This document shows positions 1 to 12,890 of a stretch of DNA of 64,000 nucleotides, piece by piece. The translations under genes and the position numbers were made by a program. The notes beneath the pieces are model-generated. The model was not told the origin of the DNA. It was given only the letters and a program-made list of their open reading frames with translations, and made no database searches. The stretch's first letter is position 1; each line of letters starts with the position of its first letter. Source of the DNA: Syncephalis fuscata (lineage: Eukaryota > Zoopagomycota > Zoopagomycetes > Zoopagales > Piptocephalidaceae); assembly GCA_025786725.1 (NCBI GenBank), contig JAHLTZ010000012.1:1-64000 (forward strand), given 5' to 3'.

Positions 1-3000
1 TAAATACAAGGGATACCCTTACATTTCTAGTTAAATATTACTTAACTTTTTACTTAACTTTAGTTAACTTTTAATTAACTTTTTTAGCCGTATATTTGGT
101 CGATTTTTGTTGGATTTTTGTTGGATTTTTTTGGAAAAAACGGCCCAACTCCCCGTATTTTTAATTCCACGGATACTTGTCCTAAAAATACACGGTGCCA
201 CTTGTTCGAACCGCAAGAAGCAGGCGCGTCGATCCTGATATGCTAAAAATCGCCAAAAATCGTGGGAATGCGTGAAAAATACGCGGAGTTGGCCTCCATA
301 CAAAAAACGGCACTTTTTGCATGTTTTGATTTTTAATTCATTGGATAAATTTTTGGCGATTTTTTCGAATATATAGATCGACGCACCATATCATTGCGGT
401 CAGAACGAGTGGTCCTGTGTATTTTTAGAGCAATTATCCGTAGAGTTAAAAATACGTGAAGTTTGATGACTAGTTTATAGTGGCATATTTCACGAAATCC
501 TAAGAATATCCCCTATAACTAGCAAACTAGAACTCCCGTATTTTTAATTCTACGGATACTTGCTCTAAAAATACACAGGACCACTCGTTCGGACCGCAAT
601 GACATGGTGCGTCGATCTATATTCGAAAAAATCGCCAAAAATTTATCCAATGAATTAAAAATCAAAACATGCAAAAAGTGCCGTTTTTTGTATGGAGGCC
701 AACTCCGCGTATTTTTCACGCATTCCCACGATTTTTGGCGATTTTTAGCATATCAGGATCGACGCGCCTGCTTCTTGCGGTTCGAACAAGTGGCACGTGT
801 ATTTTTAGGACAAGTATCCGTGGAATTAAAAATACGGGGAGTTGGGCCGTTTTTCCAAAAAAATCCACAAAAATCCAACAAAAATCGACCAAATATACGG
901 CTAAAAAAGTTAATTAAAAGTTAACTAAAGTTAAGTAAAAAGTTAAGTAATATTTAACTAGAAATATAAGGGTATCTTGCATTTGTTAATAAAATATAAC
1001 TAAAAGTTAATTGTTAATGTTAGTTAATTAACTAATGGTAATGATAACCGTTTAACAACTAGTTAACTTTTAATTACTTAACTAATTACTTAACTTTAGT
1101 TAACTTTGTCTATTTTATTAACAAAATGCAAGGATACCCTTACATTTCTAGTTAAATATTACTTAACTTTTTACTTAACTTTAGTTAACTTTTATTAACT
1201 TTTTTAGCCGTATATTTGGTCGATTTTTGTTGGATTTTTGTCGATTTTTTTGGAAAAAACGGCCCAACTCCCCGTATTTTTAATTCCACGGATACTTGAC
1301 CTAAAAATACACGGTGCCACTTGTTCGAACCGCAAGAAGCAGGCGCGTCGATCCTGATATGCTAAAAATCGCCAAAAATCGTGGGAATGCGTGAAAAATA
1401 CGCGGAGTTGGCCTCCATACAAAAAACGGCACTTTTTGCATGTTTTGATTTTTAATTCATTGGATAAATTTTTGGCGATTTTTTCGAATATATAGATCGA
1501 CGCACCATATCATTGCGGTCGAACGAGTGGTCCTGTGTATTTTTAGAGCAATTATCCGTAGAATTAAAAATACGGGAGTTCTAGTTTGCTGGTTATAGGG
1601 GGATATCTTAGGATTTCGTGAAATATGCCACTATAAACTAGTCATCAAACTCACGTATTTTTAACTCTACGGATATTGCTCTAAAAATACACAGGACCAC
1701 TCGTTCTGACCGCAATGATATGGTGCGTCGATCTATATATTCAAAAAATCGCCAAAAATTTATCCAATGAATTAAAAATCAAAACATGCAAAAAGTGCCG
1801 TTTTTTGTATGGAGGTCCAACTCCGCGTATTTTTCACGCATTCCCACGATTTTTGGCGATTTTTAGCATATCAGGATCGACGCGCCTGCTTCTTGCGGTT
1901 CGAACAAGTGGCACCGTGTATTTTTAGGACAAGTATCCGTGGAATTAAAAATACGGGGAGTTGGGCCGTTTTTCCAAAAAATCCACAAAAATCCAACAAA
2001 AATCGACCAAATATACGGCTAAAAAAGTTAACTAAAAGTTAACTAAAGTTAAGTAAAAAGTTAAGTAATATTGACTAGAAATGTAAGGGTATCCTTGCTA
2101 TTTTGTAATAAAATATAGACTAAAAGTTAACTAAAAGTTAAGTAATTAGTTAGTAATTAACTAATGGTAATGATAACGTTTAACACTTAGTTAACTTGTT
2201 AATTACTTAACTAATTACTTAACTTTTAGTTAACTTTAGTCTATATTTATTAACAAAATAGCAAGGATACCCTTACATTTTAGTCAAATATTACTTAACT
2301 TTTTACTTAACTTTAGTTAACTTTTAATTAACTTTTTTAGCCGTATATTTGGTCGATTTTTGTTGGATTTTTGTCGGATTTTTTGGGAAAAACGGCCCAA
2401 CTCCCCGTATTTTTAATTCCACGGATACTTGTCCTAAAAATACACGGTGCCACTTGTTCGAACCGCAAGAAGCAGGCGCGTCGATCCTGATATGCTAAAA
2501 ATCGCCAAAAATCGTGGGAATGCGTGAAAAATACGCGGAGTTGGACCTCCATACAAAAAACGGCACTTTTTGCATGTTTTGATTTTTAATTCATTGGATA
2601 AATTTTTGGCGATTTTTTCGAATATATAGATCGACGCACCATATTATTGCGGTCGAACGAGTGGTCCTGTGTATTTTTAGAGCAATATCCGTAGATTAAA
2701 AATACGGAAGTTTGTTGCTGGTTATAGGGGATATTTAGGATTCGTGAAATATGCCCTATAACTAGCATCAAACTCCCGTATTTTTAATCTACGGATAATT
2801 GCTCTAAAAATACACAGGACCACTCGTTCGACCGCAATGATATGGTGCGTCGATCCTATATATTCAAAAAATCGCCAAAAATTTATCCAATGAATTAAAA
2901 ATCAAAACATGCAAAAAGTGCCGTTTTTTGTATGGAGGTCCAACTCCGCGTATTTTTCACGCATTCCCACGATTTTTGGCGATTTTTAGCATATCAGGAT

Positions 3001-4330
3001 CGACGCGCCTGCTTCTTGCGGTTCGAACAAGTGGCACCGTGTATTTTTAGGACAAGTATCCGTGGAATTAAAAATACGGGGAGTTGGGCCGTTTTTCCCA
3101 AAAAATCCGACAAAAATCCAACAAAAATCGACCAAATATACGGCTAAAAAAGTTAATTAAAAGTTAACTAAAGTTAAGTAAAAGTTAAGTAATATTGACT
3201 AAAATGTAAGGGTATCCTTGCTATTTTGAATAAATATAGACTAAAAGTTAACTAAAAGTTAAGTAATTAGTTAAGTAATTAACTAATGGTATGATAACCG
3301 TTAACATTAGTTACTTGTTAATTACTTAACTAATTACTTAACTTTATTAACTTTTAGTCTATATTTATTAACAAAATAGCAAGGGATACCCTTACATTTT
3401 AGTCAAATATTACTTAACTTTTTACTTAACTTTAGTTAACTTTTAATTAACTTTTTTAGCCGTATATTTGGTCGATTTTTGTTGGATTTTTGTGGATTTT
3501 TTGGGAAAAACGGCCCAACTCCCCGTATTTTTAATTCCACGGATACTTGTCCTAAAAATACACGGTGCCACTTGTTCGAACCGCAAGAAGCAGGCGCGTC
3601 GATCCTGATATGCTAAAAAATCGCCAAAAATCGTGGGAATGCGTGAAAAATACGCGGAGTTGGACCTCCATACAAAAAACGGCACTTTTTGCATGTTTTG
3701 ATTTTTAATTCATTGGATAAATTTTTGGCGATTTTTTGAATATATAGATCGACGCATCATATCATTGCGGTCGAACGAGTGGTCCTGTGTATTTTTAGAG
3801 CAATTATCCGTAGAATTAAAAATACGGGAGTTTAGTTGCTGGTTATAGGGGATATTTAGGATTCGTGAAATATGCCACTATAAACTAGTCATCAAACTTC
3901 CGTATTTTTAACTCTACGGATAATTGCTCTAAAAATACACAGGACCACTCGTTCGACCGCAATATATGTGCGTCGATCTATATATTCAAAAAATCGCCAA
4001 AAATTTATCCAATGAATTAAAAATCAAAACATGCAAAAAGTGCCGTTTTTTGTATGGAGGCCAACTCCGCGTATTTTTCACGCATTCCCACGATTTTTGG
4101 CGATTTTTAGCATATCAGGATCGACGCGCCTGCTTCTTGCGGTCCGAACAAGTGGCACCGTGTATTTTTAGGACAAGTATCCGTGGAATTAAAAATACGG
4201 GGAGTTGGGCCGTTTTTCCCAAAAAATCCGACAAAAATCCAACAAAAATCGACCAAATATACGGCTAAAAAAGTTAATTAAAAGTTAACTAAAGTTAAGT
4301 AAAAAGTTAAGTAATATTTAACTAGAAATG
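1..4330. repeat. Tandem array of ~1.1-kb palindromic repeat units
   Basis: Four successive units start their left core near 64, 1204, 2337 and 3443, a period of about 1.11-1.14 kb. Each unit has two inverted arms of ~430 bp joined at a short centre near 500, 1640, 2760 and 3870. The units are separated by AT-rich linkers made of permutations of AGTTAACT and TTAAGTAAT. The arms carry repeated words such as AAAAATACGG and AAAAATCGCC. Translations of 60-106 codons recur on both strands only because the repeat recurs, and no protein family is visible. The array touches the left edge, so it probably continues outside. This is seen directly; the nature of the repeat (satellite or nested foldback elements) is inference. 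Confidence 0.9.
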
Positions 4331-5807
4331 TAAGGATATCCCTTGCATTTTGAATAAATATAGACTAAAAGTTAGTAACTTGTTAATTACTTAACTAATT
4401 ACTTAACTTTAATTAAGTTGTTAAATAGTTATCATTACCATTAGTTAATTAACTAACTAATTATTAACTAATTAATTATGCTATGCTTAATAATTAGTTT
4501 ATTGGTTATTTATTAATGATTACTACTGATTATTTGTTTATATTGATTAAATAGCACTAATATTATGGTTGGCGTATTAGTGCCATTAGTAACATATGAT
4601 TGTGCATTGCAGCATTGGCGCTAGATAATGCATAAACCATTAGCAGTATATATGCTGGACATATCCAATTATAGTGGCGCTAGCTATCGTATGATCATAG
4701 CAACTGTGTCAACTATTAGCATTGTGTGTACACTTGCATATTCATCAGTAATTGTATATTGGTGTATACCATACCTAAAATTTAGGATATATAAACTACG
4801 CAATTGTATAGTATTATGTAGAAGTATAACTGCTATGGTTGGACTATAGTATAACAGGGAAGACAAATGAGTGTTTGATAAAGGTTGGTTTTTTATTTGA
4901 TATGATAATTATTACTACATTTATAGCAATGTTGGATATAGAGAAGAGAAAAAAGTAAACCAATTATTAAGTATTTGTAAATTTGTGATAAAATGTTGTA
5001 GAGTATCTGTTGATGTCATAAACATAACAAATGTTAGCAATCTGTTTAACATATGTAATAGTTAGAATTAGGTAATATTAACCGTGTAAATTTGAAATTA
5101 TAATGATTTTTAAATATAGTAATCATCATATAGTGAGTTGTATAGATTCTATAAATAAATTTTCAATAAGATAGCAGAATATTGATGTATATACAATACT
5201 TGTATCTGTAGCTATATCCGTTAGTATTAAGCATCAATTGTAATTACCCCCAAGTGCTATGATATGGATTAGAAACTGATTGTCTATCAATAGATCATTG
5301 ACGCTTTATATGATTTTAGATAGTTTAACGCTTCATTATATGAGTTGACCAGTATTATAGCAAAACAGCAAATATGTTGTAGTATTTTCAAGTGGATAAA
5401 CACATTTATAATTGATTGATAATGTATTATGACATAAATGCCTATAATACTATTATTGATACACTTATAGTTTGTCGTTATGCTTGAGCGACTATAAAAC
5501 ACTTTATATATTTTACAATAAACAATATGCATTACATGTATGGCTAGTATTGATCTTATAGCCATGACCTTGATGAAGGTGTACGAATAGCAATGCCGAA
5601 ATTATAGTGCATGCAGCTCAATGGAAGAATTAAGTTGAAATATATTACTAATGAAGCTACAAACAAACAAACAATAGTTCTTAATAAAGTGTTAATACTT
5701 ATAATAAAATAGTGTACAAGCGAATAAGTATATAATAGGAAAGACATAAATAACAGTCGCAAAATCACTGAGCATATATACTTAAATAGATGAGCGATAT
5801 TAGTTGA
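4331..5807. other. AT-rich intergenic DNA, no gene seen
   Basis: Only short, low-complexity open frames on both strands, no recognisable domain and no convincing splice structure. The left part (4331-4560) is a decaying edge of the preceding TTAACT-type linker repeat. Confidence 0.6.
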
Positions 5808-7250
5808 AATTTTATTAATAATAGTGCTAGAACAAAAATAAATATACTTTGGATAGAGGAAGGCTAGCAATTATAGCATGATATATAAAATGATAAATGT
5901 ACGGTAAGAAAGTTATAAAACAACGTTGATGTTATAGTGTGCATAGTGGAATGAGCGGAATGAGTAAAGTATATTGCCGCATATAATAAATAGAATGTGT
6001 TTAGTATATCATAGAATGATATATGGTAGTGTAGAATAGAGTGGGAATGATATAGGCGAATAGAGGATATATGTGTACTGAATATATGCATCTGGATAAT
6101 AAATCTACAATGATGAGTATTTGATAACTGATGTCATTCACCACCCATTATCATGTTCAGTAGACTGGATGTTATTAAATATTAGTCATTTAACCACCAA
6201 ATAACAATAAATGTAATGATGTGATGATTAAATAAAATTCACCACTTGTTTCCGTGTTCAATAGAACAAAATGTAGTTCAACTACGCGAACGTTATTAAA
6301 AAAAGTCATTTGACCACCAAATCACATTGCATGTAATGATATAATAATTAAACAAATATAATATAATAAATGACATGATACACGTTGGTTCAATGAGCAG
6401 ATGTTTATAACAAGGTTATAATTAAAACCAGTAGACTATTGAAAATAGATAATCAGATAAATATACAGTGATATAGAAAACTGTTAAATGGAAAAGAATA
6501 TAACATGTTGATAACATACAACCAGCTAGATCATCATATGATTATATAGCTATATGAGTAATTATATGGTTATATTGTCAACCAGCTATTTTAACTATTG
6601 GACAGGTTAATATACAGCTATATGACCAACTATAAATATATATATATACAAATAAATAAACAAACAGCTATAAGACTGTATATACCGCACTATAACTAAT
6701 TTTATTTACTAATAGTTGTTTATTGTTTAGTGTGATTTGGGGCCCAAATGATTAGTTTTAATAACATTCGCGTAGTTGAACTACATTTTGTTCTATTGAA
6801 CACGGAAACAAGTGGTGAGTTTTATTTAATCATCACATCATTACATTTATTGTATTTGGTGGTTAAATGACTAATATTTAATAACATCCAGTCTACTGAA
6901 CATGATAATGGGTGGTGAATGACATCAGTTATCAAATACTCATCATTGTAGATTTATTATCCAGATGCATATATTCAGTACACATATATCCTCTATTCGC
7001 CTATATCATTCCCACTCTATTCTACACTACCATATATCATTCTATGATATACTAAACACATTCTATTTATTATATGCGGCAATATACTTTACTCATTCCG
7101 CTCATTCCACTATGCACACTATAACATCAACGTTGTTTTATAAACTTTCTTACCGTACATTTAGCATTTTATATATCATGCTATAATCGCCTAGCCTTCC
7201 TCTATCCAAAAGTATATTATTTTTGTTCTAGCACTATTATTAATAAAATT
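5808..7250. repeat. Foldback element with ~510-bp inverted arms
   Basis: The arms at about 5808-6330 and 6745-7250 are inverted copies of each other with few differences. They are separated by ~415 bp of AT-rich spacer (6330-6745). The same 75-codon open frame appears on the minus strand at 5864-6091 and on the plus strand at 6965-7186 because of the inversion. Diverged relatives of the arm sequence are seen at 15960-16570, 21180-21610 and 40440-40860, so this is a dispersed family. No transposase frame is seen inside, so a non-autonomous foldback or MITE-like element is the best inference. Confidence 0.8.
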
Positions 7251-8265
7251 GACCTATTTTGCTCATGCACATACATATATGTTTAGTAACTTTAACAAGG
7301 CTAATCGTCGCTCAACATTGGATATTTATTATATTGTATATCGCTCCGTTATATAGCGTCAAAGCTATCCAAAACCGCTGTTTATTTGTCGCTAGCTGTT
7401 TTGGCTGTAAAGATCAGCTTATTCTGTTTATTTTATTCATATATACATACACTATAATGTCAGCACTATTACTCATACCCTTTTCATTATACATTGTTTT
7501 GTTTCATATCTTGTTATTCTCGCTTGGCTATGCACTATTCAAAATCATTTCCCGCTTATTCTGGTGCTATTATTTACAAGCTGTGACTTATTGCGTTCAG
7601 CCCACTCATTGAGCTATATACACTATAATCTCAATAACGCTATCCATAGTCTCCTCTGTATATTTGTCCTACTACATATCGTTGTATATTATAAAAGCTG
7701 TATATTTGTTACTCGCTGCATTTTTATATAGTTCAATACAGCTGGTTCATTCACTGCTATACACATTATAGCTTTATCGCTATCATTCATATATCATCAT
7801 CCCCCTATTCATTCTACTATATATTGTAGATTTTAATTCGAGTCATTTAGGTCTGTACATACTGTATGTTTATTCTCTATAGCAAATATATCAATAAATA
7901 AATCATATAACTACAGCATATTTTAATGTCCAGTAAAATCATTATACGACATTGGAACTAGAATATTGCACTGTTGTTAAACGAGCCTCAAAAAAGTCGT
8001 ACAAATGTGAAATTCCTAATTGAGGCAACAGAGCTGCAATTTTCACTTTACAAATGGCTACAAATTTTATTCATTGTCACTAGAAAAGCTTTTATCTTTG
8101 ATTGAATCCTAATTGTGTGCATCAACCTTTATTGCATTAGTAGAGTGAGTACGTGTGCAATCACTCATCGTCTTGCTACTCTATCGCAACTCGAGTAAGC
8201 GTGTGTATACTCGTATGACCATCCATACAACAACGCCGATACTATAGCAATATAAGGGCAACAGT
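7251..8265. other. Intergenic DNA upstream of the SUMO ligase gene
   Basis: Contains a 117-codon hydrophobic open frame (7259-7612) in low-complexity AT-rich DNA that I do not accept as a gene, and then sequence resembling its own left half (7620-7860). The last ~300 bp presumably hold the promoter of the gene starting at 8266. No clear TATA box was seen. Confidence 0.5.
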
Positions 8266-11200
8266 ATGGATAACCGACAAGTAAGTGATGACTCAGGAGG
8301 ACAATCGCCGCATAGACACTCTCCAGTACTGACCACGTCCACTGCTAGAGATTGTCTCGTCTATTACTTCGGCGGCTAAAAGAACGAACGCGCGAGCTGA
8401 ACGACCAACTAGGCAGCCGTGTACTTATAACAGGCACCAAAGGTCTACTTATAGATCGCCTACTAACCTATATAATTTCGCTTGAAGAATCTGGATCGCA
8501 TGAACAGCTACAAAAAACTTGGTCCATACTGGAGCGGTAAGTTGCAAATAACGATGACAACCATCACAGACCCACAACAGTTAGACTATGTCTTGTTAAC
8601 GATGAATGGTACTGTACAGCGAAGAAGAAGGACACCAAAGCTGGTCGTCTATGTCAGCGGCTGTTAATGCGCACACAGCCAATTCGCTGTCCACTACATC
8701 CAACACCTCTTGCTCGCCGATCCACTACGAGCTACTAAATCGGCTAGGCGATGATGCTCATTCGTCGCCATCCTTGCTATCTAGCCAAGGCTATCGACAC
8801 ACAGTTGACTTATCCCGGTATGCAGATTCAAACTATATGATGTTCAAACAGCTTGATCTAACAAACAGTCTTATTACACCAATGAATACCAATAGTAGTA
8901 GTAGCGCGAATAATGGTACATCACATTTATCTCTTTCATTTCGTTCCTGTCCGTTCTACACTGATCCTCAGCCACTATCAGATATAGTGTACGCGGAAGG
9001 TAAGTAAATAGATATAGCGTATTTATGTGTCACTAATTGTATCTGTCAGTATCAAATGTTAAAATGACCAGTGTGGCACGATTTTCACTTAATTCGAAGA
9101 ATATTGAAACATTAACTGGTAGTTCGTAAGTTGGCATTTACTTATTTGGTGATTATAAAGTTAATAATGGATTTACTAAATAGATATGTACCAAGTCGTA
9201 AAACACCAAAATTCTCCTCTCATCGTGTTATGGTCTACTGCGTTGATGCGGACCAGTGGCGCACCATGCCACATGAGCCACTTTCGTTGGAATTTCCACC
9301 TGTAGTTGAATTATCTATTAACCATACGGTTATTCGTAAAGTAAGTGTTATAATATGCTATAAACGCTACTAATTATAATACTGTCATTTATAGAATCTA
9401 AGAGGCATTAAAAATCGTCCAGGTACTGTCCATCCCGTGGACATTACACCGCACTGCTGTTTGAAGCCAGGTGCTGTTAATCAATTGGACATTTCATATA
9501 TTAATACACCCAAGGTAACTTACCACTATAAGCTAAATAGATATCATATTAATATCAATTAGAAATATGTATTTGTCGTATGCTTGTCAAAAGTAACACA
9601 AACATCGGAATTGGTTGATAAGTTAAAAGGACGGAAACCACTTGAGAAATCCAATGTACAGCAGTTATGTAAGTAACATGTAATTACAACATATCAATTA
9701 ATGTAATAATTTTATAATATTAATATCAATAGTAAATCGAATCGCCAGTGATACCGAAATTACCACCACCTTATCCAATGTTCTTTAAAATGCCCTGTAA
9801 GTTAGCAATAATTGTATTGATTAGTATGAACATTTATTGACTATTATCTATAGTTGACCCATATGAGAATACAACTACCATGTCGATCACGAAAATGTCA
9901 GCATATTCAATGTTTTGATGCCACATCATTTCTTGAATTGAATGCACAGACACCAACTTGGCAATGTCCCATCTGCAATCGATTACTACAGTCATGGGAG
10001 GAATTGGTATGGGATACGTAAGTGTTATTACTAATCATTTATATAATTTATTTACATTCTTTGACTAGCTATTTTAAAGAAATATTAGATAGCACAACCA
10101 CATCAGTGGACAGTATTGTAATGGATGATCAAGGGAATGGTCAATACGGCCTAATTCAACAGGTGCACGGACATCACCTAAAACGCCCTCTACTCGTCAA
10201 GACACCGTTGGAGGAGAAAAAAGAAAGCGGCTGCTATTTGATATTGAAGATAATTCACTGCCATCTTCACCGACTTCACCTCGTTCTCCGTCATCTTCAA
10301 TAGCGGGCAATAGTAATGGCGATACTAGTAACACATCTAATACGGCACAGATCATTGATTTGACGTTAAGTAGTAGCGAGGATGAACTTGAAGATGAATC
10401 AGAAAAGGAAATACCAGTATTGAATAAAAAGTCTAAAGCGACCAACGAGTCTATTTCTATAAAGACGGAATCACAGCTAGATTCAACGGCCACCACTCAC
10501 GAAAATGGCCACGATAATAACAATAATACTGATGAAAATGAGACTGGCAACCATAGCAGACCTAGTGACTGGATCCGACGGTATCTTGGTGGCTATGTCT
10601 CTACGCCATCCAGTTCCTCTACTGCACCCACTTCATTGCCAACAACTGTATCAGTAACGGCTGAGGTAGTAGAACCAACTACATCGGCACCAGCACCGGT
10701 AGGGACAACAACAACATCTGAACTGTTACGTAAATTGAATAATCTTAATGAACGTATTCAACATGCTCGAATACCTGTATCTTCAGTGTCTACAGCGGAT
10801 GATGTTGCAACAAATGGTATTACAAATAATACGGGTGCAACAACACCATCTATTTCACCTACATCGGATACGGGACAGACACAATGGTATTCACCAAATG
10901 CATCTCCTTCTTCTAATGCTAATACTAATGCTACTACTACTAATACTGCTGAAATGATACCACTTAATACAACTATTCGGCCCACATCACACGGTACAAT
11001 TACGACAACACTATTGTCATCCACACTACCAGTAAATAGAAATGTATTAGATGATCGAGTGACACCGCCCACTAATAGCAGTAATGGCCATCACAGAAAT
11101 ACACCAACTCAGTGGTACACGCCATCAAGTGATCTGGCACAACGACAACCACAACGCCGTCTATATAACAATACTGACAATGATGGTGGTGCAGTCTACA

Positions 11201-11538
11201 GGGATAGACTAGAACCGTCCCATCTATCTCTCTATTCAACCCATCCTCGACATCTTTCCTATGATGAATGGTATCGCTGTACATTGCCAACACCTTCATC
11301 ACCAATAGATAGTCAATTGATAAGTCAAGGATCTGATATGCTTGCTTATTATTCATCTTATAATAATATAGCAGCATCCAATTCTCATAATACTGATTCA
11401 TATCCACATCAGTATCAGCGGCCACCATTACCACCACACCAACAACAGCAGTCGCAGTCACAACGGTATCAGCAGCAGCAGTATCAGCAGCAGCAACAAC
11501 CATATCATTCGCAGTATCAGCAACATCACCGTCAATAG
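8266..11538 (+). CDS. Siz/PIAS-type SUMO E3 ligase
   Basis: Likely transfers SUMO to nuclear substrates. Domains in order: a SAP helix pair in exon 2 (8349-8536, LKERTRELNDQLG), a Ser-rich linker, a PINIT domain (about 9050-9670, VMVYCVDADQWR), and an SP-RING zinc finger (9853-10018) with the Cys/His ligands PCRSRKCQH, QCFDA and WQCPICN. A SUMO-interacting motif follows (IIDLTLSSSEDE, about 10350), then a long Asn/Ser/Thr tail ending in a poly-Gln stretch. The start is the ATG at 8266; a perfect GTAAGT after five codons and an acceptor at 8348 join it to the SAP exon. Exons: 8266-8280, 8349-8536, 8620-8999, 9050-9125, 9184-9340, 9395-9514, 9563-9668, 9733-about 9796, about 9853-10018, about 10070-11538. 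A one-base deletion near 9783 (TTCTTTAAAA) breaks the frame just before the SP-RING. A second shift near 10152 is either another deletion or a 50-nt intron (10113-10162). Confidence 0.9.
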
Positions 11539-11653
11539 TAACGGCATCAATACGATGGACCGTCAACCTACTATAATATTCGATGTTTTTTTGTAATAAT
11601 AATAATAAATAGTAGTGTAACATTTATTCTGAAATACTAGATTAGCTAGCTAC

Positions 11654-12713
11654 TTAAGACGAGGGTGGCATGGGATGTTGGATGGCTGTATCGTAATCAG
11701 GTGGTGCTTCCTGAGGAACAGTATGAGATGGAGGCGGTCCAGCCACCGATAAAGGTGTAGAAGAGGCTATGTGTTCTGTAGCTATAGCCGATGAATTTCC
11801 TATATTATAAACAGTATATTATATTAGGTAATTAATAAAGTAATATAGCGCACTGTATGTAGAGTTACCTGTCATGCTATTACGATTACCATTGATGCCT
11901 GGTATTGGATGATTTGTAGGAGCAGCAGTTGAAGTGGAGGCATTTGCTGCTATTCCTTCAGCCCGTGGTGTATAGGCAGGTAACTGCTCAAGTGTATCTG
12001 GTAATTCACCAAGCTCTAACGCATCATTAATATCAATAAATAATACGTATTATTCATTATTACCTTGAATACGTTCACGTAATTGTCTATAAATAGTGGA
12101 GAATTCAAATGCGCCTAATTATCAATGCAGTTATAGCTGTATGAATTATTACTATACTCATTATGACCTACCTCCTTCTTTAAAGTATAATTTAACCTGC
12201 ATCGCTGCCGGCAATCCACCTTGATACACCTAACAGTATTATTACAAATAATTAAATATAGCCTATTTGCACTGTTGTAATACTTACTGGCTCCACTGTA
12301 CATGAATAGTAATTGGCGTTAAACCAAGGCTGATTTAACTTGCCTTCATGTATATTTAGCAAAGGCATCGATAATGACTGAAATCCAACTAGACTTGGCT
12401 GTGCCAAGTAAACAATCCGCTGATTCGATAAATAGACATGACCAGAAGCTGCATTATAGCAACCGCTATATATAACAATACAAATTAGCAAGTTTAACTA
12501 TTTGTGTGTTAGAGTAGACCAGTACTTGCCTACTACCAGGAAAACCACTAATACAGCGACGATAAGTATATAGAGTTACTTGACAAGCTACAGCACTTAC
12601 TTTCCATAGACTGATTCCAAACAAACGCCTGTTTTCTCAAGAAATACCTTTTCATTAGGTAAAAGTATAATGGCAGTGCCATCGGCACTTAATGCAGCTT
12701 GGTTAATCGACAT
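11654..12713 (-). CDS. WBP2-like protein (GRAM domain plus PPxY motif)
   Basis: Resembles the WW-domain-binding protein 2 family, adaptors that bind WW-domain proteins such as Rsp5/NEDD4-type ubiquitin ligases. The N-terminal exon begins at the ATG at 12711-12713 and reads into LLPNEKVFLEKTGVCLES. The GRAM/PH-like core follows (about 12300-12470): GHVYLSNQRIVYLAQPS, SLSMPLLNIHEGKLNQPWF. The C-terminal part is Pro/Ser/Asn-rich and ends in APPDYDTAIQHP, which contains a true PPxY (PPDY) WW-binding motif, before TAA at 11654. Several introns split it, and the exon near 12530-12600 is not firmly resolved. It lies tail-to-tail with the SUMO ligase (115 bp apart). Function is inferred from the family. 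Confidence 0.8.
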
Positions 12714-12890
12714 TGTACGCAAGAAAGATAAAGAAAGGTGTACCAAGAACAGTATACTGTTGTGATAATGGTGGTGGTGGTGATATGTTTAAAACAAAAA
12801 AAGTGTCAATAAGAAGCAATAGACTGCAACGGTCACATGTGTAAAACATTCTATTTATTGTTAATATATCAGCACACAAATCCGCGACTT

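Noticed and set aside
780-800. GGTTCGAA word in the left repeat as a tRNA T-loop
   Set aside because: No acceptor, D or anticodon arm can be folded around it; it is repeated with the array.
2087-2100. GTATCCTT words in the left repeat resembling U12-type donors
   Set aside because: They lie in non-coding palindromic repeats with no branch site or exons, so they say nothing about minor introns.
64-4268. Many related 70-106 codon frames on both strands in the left repeat
   Set aside because: They occur in every inverted copy of the repeat, on both strands, with no codon-like constraint, domain or start context. They are by-products of the repeat.
7259-7612. 117-codon hydrophobic frame
   Set aside because: Low-complexity AT-rich sequence next to a foldback arm, partly repeated just downstream in another frame; no family resemblance.
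10113-10162. A 50-nt intron in the SUMO ligase gene as the certain cause of the frame change
   Set aside because: It has usable GT and AG ends and a CTAAT word, but a single-base deletion near 10152 explains the shift equally well, so neither is asserted.
11072-11623. 183-codon minus-strand frame opposite the SUMO ligase tail
   Set aside because: It mirrors the Gln/Asn/Ser-rich repeats of the real plus-strand gene. Composition (Val/Ala/Asp-rich) is the antisense shadow.
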